A DNA stretch of 64,000 nucleotides, taken from the NCBI GenBank assembly GCA_963971285.1, contig OZ020258.1:1674001-1738000 (forward strand), written 5' to 3'. The DNA is from Astropecten irregularis (taxonomy: Eukaryota; Echinodermata; Asteroidea; Paxillosida; Astropectinidae). Below the pieces are notes generated by a model that saw nothing but the letters and a program-made list of their open reading frames with translations, ran no database searches and had not been told where the DNA came from. The position numbers were made by a program, and so were the translations under genes. Below, in pieces: positions 23,919 to 35,147 of the stretch. Positions within the stretch are counted from its first letter, which is position 1; each line of letters opens with the position of its first letter.

Positions 23919-26897
23919 CAACAACAACAAAAACAACAACAACAAGATCATCGATTTGAACTTACGAGGCATTTGAAGTGGGCCACAGTGCTTTTGAAGT
24001 TGCTCTCCAGCGTGTATTGAACTACCCATCTCATGCACTGTGTCCAGCTGCACGTGCGCGGTTGTATCCTGGTGACAACATCAGGTGCTGAGGAGTGGTT
24101 ACCGACAGAAGAAACTGAGCGAAAAAATCAGTATATAATTTAAGCAAGTTTTCAAAAAAATATGAAACGAAGATTGAAATTATCATACATGTCAGTATTG
24201 AATTCAATTCTAACTAACAGGCTTGTTCAATGAGTTAATAAATATTTTTAAGAACACAATTATGAACAAAAGGTACTATGTTAATGACACAGAGAAAATG
24301 CTCTAGTAAGACTAGTGTACCCTGTGCAACATTGGTATATCCTTTCGGCATAGGTCTTATTCATGGCGCATCCATTTTGTCACCTTCCCTGTATACCCTT
24401 CGGAAAAGATAACACCAATTCTAAAGGGAAAACGGGTACCAGACTATTTTGAATCCAAGCCTCGGTTTGATTGCGTTGCTTCGAATGCAGGATGGATGCA
24501 CAGTGAATAAGGTCTATGAATCAATCTTACTCCGCACTGCGTACCTGATGGACTTGCCCATCCGTGCCTCTGTCCGGACGAATTTGCAACACTTCTTGGG
24601 CTCGAGGTTGACGACGACACAGCGGACAGCCAATGAGAGAGTGCTGAAGAAGCCGTTGCAGATGACGGCTCTGGGGATAAGGGCGGCGGGGCGGTCGGGA
24701 TGACTTCTGTCGGAGTTGCGAACAAAGATGCGGATCGGAGGGAATGTGCGGATGACGTGACGGATGACGGTACGGATACAGTCGTGCTGCTGCTGCGACT
24801 AGCGCCCCATCCGATCCGACCGGTGCTGTGTCGTAGTTCTAGTCTGGTTGCGGGTTGCCTCACGCTCTCTTCGTATGAAGGTGGAGGATAGAATAACTTG
24901 GAGCAGTCGTTATAAGATGGAGGCGGTTCACAGACGGGATCAGGTGCAGCGAAACCGTGTCGTTTACTGTAGAATAATAGAGAACATAATACAGATGTTA
25001 TGGAGTGTGATTTTTCTGTTTTTAAAATCTGGTAACATTTTATGTTCTGTGTTTCTACAAGCATGTTTCTCTTAAAGTTGGTAAGGGTAAGGTTTACAAA
25101 TACTATATTAAGAGTTGTTTAAACTGTGCCAAACTTGTCTCTTGAAAATAATGACTAAGTAATGTATCAATTATGATGCACCTGTGGAGATGATTCATGG
25201 TCATGTACCACGTGGTTTGCATCTTGGTGATATTCAGTCCACTGCGGTAGGAGGCGAAGGTGGCGGCCTAGACTTAGGGTCAAGGACAAAGGTGGTGCCG
25301 AAACCCACAATGTGACCGCGAGCCCACAATCTGTCTTATGCACTCGCTTCATCAAGGGTCGATTTCACCAAACTTTTCGTAACTTGTTATCAATCGTAGG
25401 ACGTTTGATGCATTGCAACCCTATGTAGGATAGGCCCCCCTACGATGGGTTATCCTTCGTAACTCGAGTTACGATCGATCGCAGGGCTTCGTGAAATCGT
25501 TCCAAGGACTTTTACGAAATGAGGCTAGGGGCTAGGCTTGAGATTTATTTTGCTAACGCCATTTTGTGTTTTGAACAAAATGAGGGGCTTGAGATACATG
25601 GTGAAGCTAGAGCCTTCCTTCGGCCTCGCCCAATCCCTTCATTTCGTGTTGTGGGTCTCAAATGGCGGTAGCGAAATAAATACCAAGTCCAGCCCCAAGC
25701 CTGGTTTCGTAAAGGCCCCAGGTTCACAGCAATGCTAGCTACACATCTACAGGCTTGAGAGCAAGTCTATTAATAAGGTTTGCCTGCGTGGCACATTAGA
25801 CTGCAGTGAAGTTATGGAGATGATTGTACAATCATAATTGAACATCCTCTATAAAATAACAAGGATTTCCCTGTAACATTGTGTACTATGCAAAATGACA
25901 AAACCGAGAGCTGTGCATTATGACATAATGCACATACTAATTTGGGATCTGCAAATAGAGTACTATTAGTGTAGAAGCAATAAAGGTTTCCAGACCGTGG
26001 TATATAATAAAGTAGATCTTACACGTCAGCCCAGACATGCGCTCAGCAAAGCCACAAAGTCACAAACTACAAAATAATTAATTCATAGGCAATAGTAATT
26101 TCAAGCAATGAGCTCGAAGAACGAAACATATACAGTGTACTTTCCATATTTTGACAAAAGAATGTCTACCCATCTGTATCCTGAAGTTTACATGAGGTGC
26201 ACCTGAATGCCTCTAAAATGTGAGGGGAAAAATTATGTCAAATCATGCTGGACATTATTCTAAGTTTCTTCTTCGAATCTCACTAAAAATGCAGAGAATT
26301 ACACTGATGCATTTCCCTTCCAACATTAATCAAAGCCTTCTTTGAGTCCATGTGCCTGTTAAGTGGATATTCAATGCGAGGTCTAGATTGTTTAGTAGCT
26401 GGGAACTATATAACTCATTCGTCCGCAAAGGAGAATGGGTGGGAAAATTAAACAAGTAATTGCCACGAAATGCAGATTTAAAAAGAAGCGGGCACCCCGT
26501 TTTTTTTCAGTATTTCGTATATCCATTCATCCATCAGTGTTTTTTTTTTTTTTTGCAGGTAGGTCCGCGTAAATAAGCACTATAATTTTATGACCAGCCA
26601 AAACAATGGCACAATCCTGCAAAGTGCAAACACTTTCTAGAAAGAAAGTTCACAGTGTGGAGGGCCTGACATTTGGACTGCTTGGATAGAAACGTCTGGC
26701 CCTCCCAACTCGATCCGAGCATGTGACGTATTTTAAGGTAATTCTTTTAGTTCATTGAGCAATTTAATACTTGGACTGATTACTTGTTGAACGAAACTAA
26801 AACTGGAGATCGACAATAAATTGAAGACTTACCTTTTCTTGTGTCGAATTGGAAATCTCAGTCTGCGGTTGAAACGGGTGAGAATTCCTTGGTCCAT
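20347..26897 (-). CDS. Seven-exon gene, 440-aa PPxY-motif protein, family unknown
   Basis: Exons on the minus strand: 26897-26833, 24966-24864, 24798-24545, 24068-23966, 22525-22042, 21168-21098 and 20589-20347. Every junction is GT-AG and all phases agree, giving 1323 nt including the stop. The protein begins MDQGILTRFNRRLRFPIRHK, is basic, and has two PPPSY motifs (residues 36-40 and 49-53) of the kind bound by WW domains. Residues 57-231 are a mixed, cysteine-containing folded region (contains TQCMRWVVQYTLESNFKSTV). Residues about 232-310 are rich in Asn/Asp/Ser, partly encoded by AAC-type microsatellite. The C-terminal 100 residues look folded again (SIWDVHRRPGFFLKSLDFSE, end AKDILEMFLRN). 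No signal peptide or membrane segment was seen. Function is unknown; binding to NEDD4-type WW proteins is an inference from PPxY. The second intron is only 65 nt. Confidence 0.7.
21504..21519 (-). promoter_or_regulatory. CTCF-like motif, intronic
   Basis: The minus strand reads CCGACTGAGGGCGCTC. It lies in the intron between the fifth and sixth exons of the PPxY gene. A further GTTGAGGGCGCACT occurs at 21064-21077. Confidence 0.3.
21550..21791. mobile_element. Family C MITE, copy 3 (intronic)
   Basis: GGCCCTTTTCCAAACCTCGG at the left and GAGGTTTGGAAAAGGCCCT at the right are inverted. This is the best-preserved family C copy, with arms of about 45 bp made of GGCTCCGGCTCAGG units. It sits in an intron of the PPxY gene. 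Confidence 0.85.
22886..23030. repeat. Palindromic repeat G, copy 1 (intronic)
   Basis: TTCGTACTTTCGCACTTCTA is followed by TTTCGTTCGCACTTCTCG; a second copy with both arms is at 47872-48054. This copy has one arm plus ACGTTTCGACTAGTCTGCTC. It lies in an intron of the PPxY gene. Confidence 0.65.
23806..23945 (+). repeat. (AAC)n/(CAGCAA)n microsatellite
   Basis: About 140 bp of CAACAA with scattered CAG units, in an intron of the PPxY gene just past its fourth exon. Open frames of poly-Leu/Cys on the minus strand here are repeat artefacts. Confidence 0.9.
24355..24512. repeat. Dispersed repeat H, copy 1
   Basis: About 150 bp matches 29268-29424 at high identity, sharing ATGGCGCATCCATTT, AAAGATAACACCAATTCT and AAACGGGTACCAGACTATTT. 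It is immediately downstream of the third exon of the PPxY gene. Origin unknown. Confidence 0.75.
25356..25500. mobile_element. Family E palindromic MITE, copy 1 (intronic)
   Basis: It starts GGGTCGATTTCACCAAACTT and ends CAGGGCTTCGTGAAATCG. It contains GTAACTCGAGTTAC, a perfect 14-bp palindrome closely related to the GTAACTCGCGTTAC repeats at 13-15 kb. It lies in the first intron of the PPxY gene. Confidence 0.75.
25507..25719. mobile_element. Diverged family C-like MITE
   Basis: TTTACGAAATGAGGCTAGGG at the left is the inverse of the CCTGGTTTCGTAAAGGCCCC end. It has the same architecture as family C but with different arm units (GGGCTAGGCTTGAG). It directly follows a family E copy. Confidence 0.6.
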
Positions 26898-28148
26898 CTC
26901 GAATGACAAATGAAACTAAGTATTATTCGAGTTCTTCTCTTGAAAATGTCTCAACAGTTTGGTTGGTAGCAGTTATGTTGCTAGCTAGTGTCTGGATAAG
27001 TTCTGGTCTTTACCTGAACCAGCACTTGAATTTATACGTTCAGGAACTTAGGACATCCGTTGCAGAGAAAGCACATTGCCAAGTACTCCTATTGTTGCGA
27101 CTCTGCTGGCTTGTTCTGTGAAGTTAACTTGTTCAGGGAAGCTAATAGTTGAGGTTGGCTATTCTTTTCCCAGGAGGGTTATCACGTCCCCTTCTGCGGA
27201 TATCTCTGGATCAGATTTTTGATCAGTGAGACAGTACAAAAGTAGACCGTTGGCTGTGAGTTTCTCTTAGACGTCGGCCCAACATTCATCGGGAAATCCG
27301 TGGTGGTACTCTGCCCATGGACTTGTAAACTGAGCTGAAGAAATTCCGAACCCACCCTCTGTATGCGTAATGTCCATTTACCTATTCCACGCACACGGTA
27401 GTAACAGATTATGCCCTATATACTCCATATATTTTCCCCTTAATCGTTCTGTAAAATACATCAATATCATTTTATAACTATCAAGCCTAGGGCTATCAAA
27501 AAGGTACATTGTATCCCTTTCGAAAAAACCCAGGACCGAATCGTCTGCTACATCAATTTGAGGTCAAACGGTCGACGGGGATCATGCACCACACGCGTAG
27601 GGTGCCTATGCAGGCAATTCAATGTAATGTAAGACTGTGAACAAAGTATTCATTTTCAACGTGTTGCAGGAAAATCATTATTATTTCCCAGATAAATGGG
27701 ACCTTTGTCGCACATATACAGCGAATCAATCCCGATGTAAACAGTGCATAGGAGCTGTTTTTTCTTTGGCTCTTTCTAATAAATTCATCCATCACGTTTT
27801 TTGAAATCCCCATGTGGAGGTTTTCGACATCTGGGAGGAAAAAGTGGCCTGAAAAAAAAAGACATCGTAAACGTGCTGGTATTTATGTTCGCTTTTATAG
27901 GCCACATCAATAATGTATCCGGTATAGTTCAACGTGTTACAAAGTTACAGTATCGCACCCCTAGAAGAATAATTCTATGAAGTTATGTGGTGTTCCAGTA
28001 TGTGACTTGCAATTATGGCACACTGATACAAATTTCAAAGAAATCTAATATTCTTATAACTTCACTCGTACTTTTTGTTGTGGCATTCTCCATTGCAAAG
28101 GATGCATCGTTCCTTGTACAACTCCATGTAATGGGCCGATTTAAAGAA
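26898..28148. other. Upstream of PPxY gene, possible promoter and UTR
   Basis: The first several hundred bases must contain the promoter of the PPxY gene. No TATA box or CpG cluster stands out. An open stretch at 27182-27394 on the minus strand could be a UTR exon but has no start or splice evidence I trust. The rest shows nothing recognisable. Confidence 0.35.
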
Positions 28149-28298
28149 ATACCGTGGCCGTTTTCACTGTTTTCTCAAAAAGTGAGCAACGTATGAGACT
28201 GAAATTTTCACAGATGACTGTTATTGTTATTGAATCTTCCTTGAAATTTTTGCCCATGAATTTGTTTGACAAAAACCAAAGTATGATATTACCTTTAA
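28149..28298 (+). mobile_element. Family A MITE, right half only
   Basis: It contains GTTTTCACTGTTTTCTCAAA, ACTGAAATTTTCACAGATGA and the end AAAGTATGATATTACCTTTA. The left half is missing. Confidence 0.7.
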
Positions 28299-28762
28299 GT
28301 GTGAATTCATCTTAATTGTTATGCAACGTGCGATGTCACAATACAAATCACTATGGTGATACAGACATCAACTCATCTTTAGATTAATCCTAGTGCTTTG
28401 TGAAATCAAACCCGCAGTTTAATATTTCACTTGCATTTCAAAAATAATAAACAATAAACACCATGGCTGTTTGTACATAGTTTTTGGTTGTTGTAGTGCT
28501 TGTTTTTGACTGGACATTTCGTCCTTAATGGGAACTACAGACAGCAAGAACAAGACAACGGATGATTGTTTGTCCCTGTCACAAAATAGAGGACCTTGAC
28601 AGAAACATCTTGTGAAGTAATTCTCTGTTGACTTTTCACCCACTGTGCCGCGCACAACGAACAACGTTCTCAATCACGCCTGTAAACTGTCTTAGATTTT
28701 GTCGATGAGGGCAGTGTTTAAACGTTTAAAATTCACAGGAACTTTTCGAAAATGTCTGCTTC

Positions 28763-28890
28763 AGCTCAAGCCTCGGCATCATTTCGCACATTTTGAAGCG
28801 ACAGGTGTTAAAACAGAGGCTTTTGGCTGCAGTTTAGAAGTAGATACAGGTACTCTGTTTTGAATAAGGAACTGGAACACCAGCTCCAAT
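28763..28890. mobile_element. Family C MITE fragment
   Basis: It shares AAAACAGAGGCTTTTGGCTG and GAAGTAGATAC with the interior of family C, plus a decayed left arm (CAGCTCAAGCCTCGGC). No right arm is recognisable. Confidence 0.5.
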
Positions 28891-29267
28891 GACAAACCGC
28901 AGCGTATAATGAATGTGGATGGATGATTATAAAGACTCTGACTCGGAAGAGCACAAAGTTTCTAAGAGGTCCGTATACCAACGCCATGGTTCCACCTGTT
29001 TCAGACTCTAAACTCATGCCGGGTGAGCCAATTTCATGGAATCCGTAAGCAAAAATTCTTCACTATAGCAGACACCTTTTGCTTACGGTTAGAGTATTTC
29101 ATGTGAGATTTTTCTTTCTATCTCACATCAAGCTAAGCTAGTATTAGTATATAGACCTACATTTTGTATGACAATAAATGACAATTTCAGATGTTGTGCG
29201 TCACTTCACTTAAACATAAATTGCCAAGTTAAAATAAAAGGCACTCGAATTCACCGAACAGCACGAC

Positions 29268-29424
29268 GTTTTTCATGGCGCATCCATTTCCTCACCGTCC
29301 TTGTATACCCCTCGGCAAAGATAACACCAATTCTGAAACGAAAACGGGTACCAGACTATTTTGAATCCAAGCTTCGGTTTGATTGCACTGCTTCGAACGT
29401 AGGATGGATGAACCGTAAATAAGG
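29268..29424. repeat. Dispersed repeat H, copy 2
   Basis: This is the partner of 24355-24512; about 150 bp are shared with small differences. Confidence 0.75.
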
Positions 29425-29458
29425 CCGACTGCTAGGCCATCTTGTGTTCTCATCTCAG

Positions 29459-29532
29459 GGTGTACGGTCAGTGGGGCGGTTGTGGGCGTGGAGGGGCCGG
29501 TGTACAGTTTCGCTGGAGATTTGTACCTCTCC
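29459..29532 (+). CDS. Candidate 74-nt exon, unknown protein
   Basis: A good acceptor (TTCTCATCTCAG) and donor (TCC|GTGAGT) bracket an open phase-1 frame encoding CTVSGAVVGVEGPVYSFAGD then LYLS. The opposite strand is also open here. No neighbouring exon was identified on the plus strand, so this is a candidate only. Confidence 0.25.
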
Positions 29533-29600
29533 GTGAGTGGTCGGTATAAACTAACAGACGGCTGTTCTGTGGTTGTCTCTCGGCGAGACCTTACCACTTC

Positions 29601-29750
29601 GGGCCGATTTCACGAAGCCCTGCGATCGATCGTAACTCGAGTTACAAAGGATAACCCATCGTAGGGGGCCTATTCCACATAGGGCCGCAATGCATCACAA
29701 AGTCCTATACGATTGATAGTAAGTTACGAAGTGTTTGGTGAAATCGAGCC
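29601..29750. mobile_element. Family E palindromic MITE, copy 2
   Basis: GGGCCGATTTCACGAAGCCC to GTGTTTGGTGAAATCGAGCC, inverse in orientation to the copy at 25356. It contains the same GTAACTCGAGTTAC palindrome. Confidence 0.75.
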
Positions 29751-30086
29751 TCTGTCTTCTACAGAGAATCAAGTATTCATAGACGGTGCTTGGTGGCAAT
29801 CCTCGATCAAGGTTTCGTCCAGTAAAATCAATTGTAGAAAGGAAAGTTTTTTTTCATCGCGGTGGATTGTGATAGCAATAAAGGATGTTATGCAATTAAT
29901 CTAATTATGATTATTAAGATAAGCCTGAACTCTGATTTTTGTTTTATTAATGCAACTCAATGAATTGACTTTTCTACCGATTGTTCTACCTAATCATCAA
30001 ATAACCGCAAGGGAAACAGACTGAATGGCTTCTGACCGTCAAACGAACAAAGATAATAGTTGACTATTGGGGTTACCAACGTATAG

Positions 30087-30159
30087 GGCTGGATGGCTCA
30101 GTTGGTAGAGCGCCTGTACGGTATTCAGGAGGTCGCCGGTTCGAATCCAACTCCAGTCA
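30087..30159 (+). tRNA. tRNA-like sequence, probable pseudo-tRNA
   Basis: It has exactly the canonical 73-nt layout: acceptor GGCTGGA/TCCAGTC pairs fully (one G-U), D stem GCTC/GAGC pairs, A box TGGCTCAGTTGG and B box GGTTCGAATCC are intact, and a T run follows as a Pol III stop. But the anticodon stem has a T-T pair, position 33 is C instead of the near-universal T, and the T stem has two C-A mismatches. The loop would place GGT (Thr) at 34-36. It is most likely a decayed tRNA gene or the head of a tRNA-derived SINE. Confidence 0.5.
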
Positions 30160-30316
30160 ATTTTTATTTGTTCACTTTCCAATGACTTTAAATGCAGTCA
30201 GTTTCCCTTCTCCAATGTGAATGTTATACAGAAAGAGTTAGTGTGGGCACATAAACAAGTACCTCACACTGAAACAAGACTGATGGTCTCTCGTGAAGAT
30301 AAAAGACTGGGACTTC

Positions 30317-30525
30317 AGAACTTTTCACACGACGCCAAAAGCCTCTCAACCAATGAGAAATTCTCTCATGGTTGCGAAATCTTACAAAGGTGTCATTTTG
30401 TGAATGGACACCAATGCGTGAGAGTGACCCACGTCCCTGGTGAATCCTTGAGAAATTTTGAGCGATGTCCAGACCCGTGAAAGAATTTCTCAAGTTGTGA
30501 GTTTAGCTTCGTGTGAAAAGGCCTC
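30317..30525. mobile_element. Family F MITE, copy 1
   Basis: CTTTTCACACGACGCCAAAA at the left and TTTAGCTTCGTGTGAAAAGG at the right are inverted. The interior has AATGAGAAATTCTCTCATGG. A second copy is at 34629-34820. Confidence 0.7.
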
Positions 30526-31299
30526 AAGTTAGGGATAAAAGTAGCCCACAGCAAGGCAGCAATGGATGGAGAAACCAGTCCATCACGCACAAGACTGATG
30601 TCATCTTTACAGTACAAAGACAGTTAAGCTTGTTCCCACTTCACAGCAAGGCAGCAATGACTGCCTCTTACCCGTATGGGAAACCAGTCAGACTGAGCAC
30701 AAAGCCAGGACAACTCTGAGACAGCACCTAGTAATGGTCTCAGAAGACAGAAGGACCGCGTGTCTGGGTAACCTATAGGCCTAGTCTACTGGCAGGCAGT
30801 ACTTGACCAGTTGCCTATCCTTAATTAATTTAATTACTACAGTACAAGTGATACACAGTCCACAGCAAAGTAGATCATTCCCCAAGCCTTACGTTTACGT
30901 CCAACCACGTTCCAAGCAAGTCTTACGATCATCGCAACTAACGATCAACTTACGATCATTTGTTTTCCCGTCCAAATACTCGACATGGTGGACGTTGACT
31001 AACTTCAGTGATCTCCTCACTGACTCTTCAATAGAGCTGCATTACTTCCATGTCAACCTGCTCCAAACAAAATGGACTATAACAAATATCAGGTAATTAA
31101 GTGACAACAAGTAGAGAGCAAACTCAGCGAGAATTTTAAAATTCCAGACTTAGAAATGCTGGATTAAAAAGACAAATTTATATTTTCCTGACGATCGAAG
31201 TAATTGATAACAGAGAAGTAAAATTAGAAAGTGTCCAATGGATGTTGGAGCTAATCAACTCCCTAGTTACACCCTGACACTACCAACCAATCATATCGC

Positions 31300-31660
31300 G
31301 GCTGTCCCATCCCATCGTCCAATAATTATGCAAATTACAACCCGCATAATTACACCCAAACACACTGACACCTGTTTCAAACTGAGATCCCTCCCTACCC
31401 CCCCCCCTCCCTTCCCCCTCTCCCTCTACCCCCTTACCCATTCAACCGAAAGACAAAGAAAGCAAAACAAAACAACCCCTGGCCCGAAGTACCCAGCCCC
31501 AGTGATACCGTGTATATCTCATTAAGCCCGGGCCAGCTCCAGCACCCATATGCCGCTATCATCGGGGGGGTTATTATTCTGCCCGCAACCACCCATCAGG
31601 ATCGGGACAAAGGACTACCCCGCAACGCCGTCGCGTGCCGCTCTGCGAATGCTTAATTAG
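31300..31660. promoter_or_regulatory. Possible regulatory island with octamer-like site
   Basis: Single-copy GC-richer DNA with a C-rich tract at 31391-31436. AATAATTATGCAAATTACAA (31321-31340) contains a POU octamer ATGCAAAT joined to homeodomain cores. No exon or repeat family explains it. The enhancer idea is inference from motif content. Confidence 0.3.
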
Positions 31661-32790
31661 TTACATTGTTCCAACACTATAGGGATATTTTCCCAAACAA
31701 ATACGCTGTCTTTGTTACGCTCCCGATGTGGTTGGCTGGGATACTTTATGTTGTGGTTTTCTTGTTCTTTTCTGTTGGAAGTGCGCGGATCGTTGCGGGG
31801 CACAATTACCATTACGCGGTCGCGTGCCGAGTTCGATATTATCAATCATTCTGAGCTTGAGTCCACTTCCACGTGCCTTTTTCTTTAATCTCTCAGTTGT
31901 TTGTTCCTATGTTTGTTTTCCTTGTGAAATATTTCTTTTTAATTTCCTGTATTTTTTTGTTGTGTAGAATTGAATAATACAGCTAAATAGGATTTGTATT
32001 TATCCATTTTGTTCCGCTGATGGAACTATTATATACCTTCGAAAGGTAGGAAATGGAATTTTTTTTTCACCGGATGTTTTTTCTTTCATTTTCTTTGTTG
32101 CGTCATGGACTTGTATTGTGAGCGCATGGAATCACATTGAACCCAATTTCTAGCATGATGTTGCTCGTAGTGGATGGAGGTGGCATTTATTGGCCTTTGT
32201 TCCATGGCTACAAAGAAAGGGTCTGAAGTCCGGAGGCGCTGACCAGTAGGACTGCCGGATGGACAACAGACTGGCAACTGACCAGCGGCTCAAAGATGCG
32301 GACAGTTCAGAACTACAGAGATGGGAATGTTCAGGGAGGGCTTTGTTCCATCAGCTGACCAATTGTCTTTAAACCAGGATAATGGTTGTTAATGCCATCA
32401 AATCATTTTCTGTTATAAATCTTTGTATGTAGGCCTGTACAAAAATGAGCAGGGCACACGATTGTGCATGTCCGATGTCGCAACTGACATGAACTTCAAG
32501 CTACAATAATTTTCCCCATGCAAGGGGAAGAGAAATAAGACTGGACAAATTGAGTTGACAATCATTTTGGATTTAGGATGAAGTACTGGGATGAAAAGCC
32601 TCTGGAAGTTGTTCACTCTAAACTAGACAAGGAGACTGTCTGGGCTGAATTTCCTTGCCTTCCCACGTTGATTATGTAGGCTATGCTGTTTTGGAACTAC
32701 AGAGTGGTCAATGTGGTTACTAGGGTAGGGGTTGAGACACTGCAGGGAGGAACAGGGTCAGAATCTGGACTGCAGCCTGTCGTTCCTATG

Positions 32791-33021
32791 GCGTTTATGA
32801 AACGGAGGCTCTGGCTCAGGCTCAGGCTTTATCTCTGTCATCCATATTTTGAAAACATATAGGTTGTGGTTTTTCATTGAAGCTGAAGCTCTGTTTTCCT
32901 TTTCAAACCAAAGAATCTACCGGACCGCAGCCAAAAGCCTCTATTTTGATACCCGTTATTTTAGAAGGGATTCACGAAATGGAGCCGGAGCCTGAGCCCG
33001 AGCCTCCGTTTCGTAAACGCC
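32791..33021. mobile_element. Family C MITE, copy 4
   Basis: GGCGTTTATGAAACGGAGGC to GAGCCTCCGTTTCGTAAACG. Belongs with the copy at 2087 to the 'GTTTAC-AAACGG' subgroup of ends. Confidence 0.8.
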
Positions 33022-33198
33022 CCTGGTTTCAGTCTATGGGAGCTATGTATTTATAATTAACTCAAATAGACAAAAGGGCTGGCAATCAACAAGACACATA
33101 ATGCATGATGATAACGTCTAAAAGACTAGTGTATGGGTTGAGTATTTTCTGGCTGTGCATGGTTAGTAGGCCAAATGTTATCGTGCTTTTACTGACAA

Positions 33199-33448
33199 GG
33201 TGCCAATTTTATGGAGCTCTTAAGCACAAACAATTTGCTTGGCACAAAAGGTCTTGCCCAATAAAAGAAACCACCATAAAAATTCCATTTGATATTCATG
33301 GTCAACGAACAACATCAAACATCAACGAACAATCATGGAACTCACTACATGTATGTGGACATTTGGTTGTTAATCTTGGTTTTATTAAGACAGAGATTCC
33401 ATGCTTTTATAGCTTGGTGTGCTAAGCAGGGCCGTGAAATTGGCCCCT
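33199..33448. mobile_element. Family D MITE, copy 2
   Basis: From TGCCAATTTTATGGAGCTCT to GGCCGTGAAATTGGCCCC, with the inner TTAAGCACAAACAATTTGCT. Non-coding. Confidence 0.75.
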
Positions 33449-34255
33449 GAAGATGACCGGAGGACATTGACCGGAAGTGAGGCCAAATCTGTCAGTTCTT
33501 AGCAGGATGCCCCTCATGATGTTCCCCATGGAAATGCCCACGCGAGGAGTCATAAACCTTTACTGTGCGCCGTCGCAAAGGGTGGGATTGGGACAAGATC
33601 CAGCGTGAAAACTCTTGGCGACTAGAAAGAAGACTAATGCGCACTTTGTAAAATTAGCACAAAACAGACACCGATTGGTTACGAATACCAATCGATAATA
33701 CAATTTGATTGATCGAATATCGGTTGTACTTTTACATTTCTTACTAACACTATGGCCACATCATGTGTCAAACGGTTTACCCAGCTAACGAAATATGTTC
33801 ATATTTACAGAGGGGCCCCATTATGCAATGCACGGTGGTCATTCAACCGATGTATGTACGGTTTGTATGATAAGGGCCCAAGTTTAGCATACTGAGACAC
33901 ATGGACAAATCGTTAATGATGATTTTAAATAGACAGGTGTTCTGAGATAAACTAAACAACAATAATAACAACAATAACAATTTTAATTAGGATTTAGAAG
34001 ACATGAAAGAGGACAGTATCATCAGCATTAGTTTTGCCGGTTGTAACTCCAAAATGCTCACCCATCGGGCTTGGAGGCCACTGCACACTACTTAGACATA
34101 GGCGGTTCTAATACTATATCATGTGTCTTGAAGGGGTTGAAACAAACACCAAAAACTAACTCGATTTAGACGTTGATATCGCCGAATCGTTTCCTTCTTT
34201 GTATAATTGGCCATGATTTCCTGATAAACTTCGCGATGCGATATGCTTGAGACGA

Positions 34256-34612
34256 ACTGTACTTTGGTAAGAAACCAAAACACAAATGTTCACAGATTTA
34301 CGTATAACTTACAGGGTATGAAGATGGTGGTGGTAGAAACATACCGTTAACATATTTCCGCCTGAAATGGTGTATTTATCCAGACATTAGTAAAACAACG
34401 ACCGAAAATCTTTTTGATCTTTTAAAAGATCAAAAATAAAAGAGAAAAGACTTAAGAAATACTGTGGCAGTTTTTCACTGTTTTCTCAAAAAGTGGGCAC
34501 CGTATGGGACTGAAATGTTCACAGATGACTATTATTGACGTATCTGTCTTGGTATTTGTGCCCATGAATCTGTATTTCTTTGATAAAAACAAAGTATGAT
34601 ACTACCTTTAAT
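34256..34612 (+). mobile_element. Family A MITE, near full length
   Basis: About 357 bp with the central palindrome TTGATCTTTTAAAAGATCAA and the end GTATGATACTACCTTTAA. The left tip is slightly shortened (begins TACTTTGGTAAGAAACC). Confidence 0.85.
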
Positions 34613-34628
34613 TGAGTCAAATCTCAGT

Positions 34629-34820
34629 TGCAACACGACGCTAAAAAACTCACAACCATTAAGAAATTCTCTCATGGGTCTGGACCTCGGTCAAAATCTC
34701 TGAAGGATTCACCAGAGACGTCGGTCACTCTCAAGCATTGGTGTCATTTCACACGATTACACCTTTGTAAGATTTCGCAATTTTGTTGATAGTTTTTTTT
34801 AGCGTCGTGTGAATAGGCCT
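34629..34820. mobile_element. Family F MITE, copy 2
   Basis: CAACACGACGCTAAAAAACT at the left and TTTAGCGTCGTGTGAATAGG at the right are inverted. The interior is in opposite orientation to the copy at 30317. Confidence 0.7.
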
Positions 34821-35147
34821 TATGTCATCAAAGAAAACAGAAATATGTGGAATTTGGACCGTAAACATATATTGACTACAATTAATGTTGAATGCGTTGT
34901 TATGGAAATAAATTCTTGTTGTTTGGCTTCTCTTTTCATAAAAATGAAACAGGATCTTTTGTCTTCAAACAGTTATACATGTACCTGCCAGACTCAATAA
35001 AAGACGGCCTGTGAAGAAACGTGTAACCAATCCCCTTTGTTACTTCTGGGTTATCTTAATGTTACGAAGACGGTACACATATCTTGTTACCCACATAGAT
35101 TCACGAAGGTTGTGTGAGGATTTTTCCTGCTGGTATTATTAGTCTAA

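Noticed and set aside
23806-23945. Poly-Leu/Cys frames and similar frames in 43000-43489.
   Set aside because: They are translations of (AAC)n microsatellites.
24444-25064. A single uninterrupted 206-codon frame as the PPxY gene product.
   Set aside because: Only its PPxY part fits the gene. The downstream Ser-rich part ends soon after the next exon, while another frame of the same exon continues in phase through all later exons.
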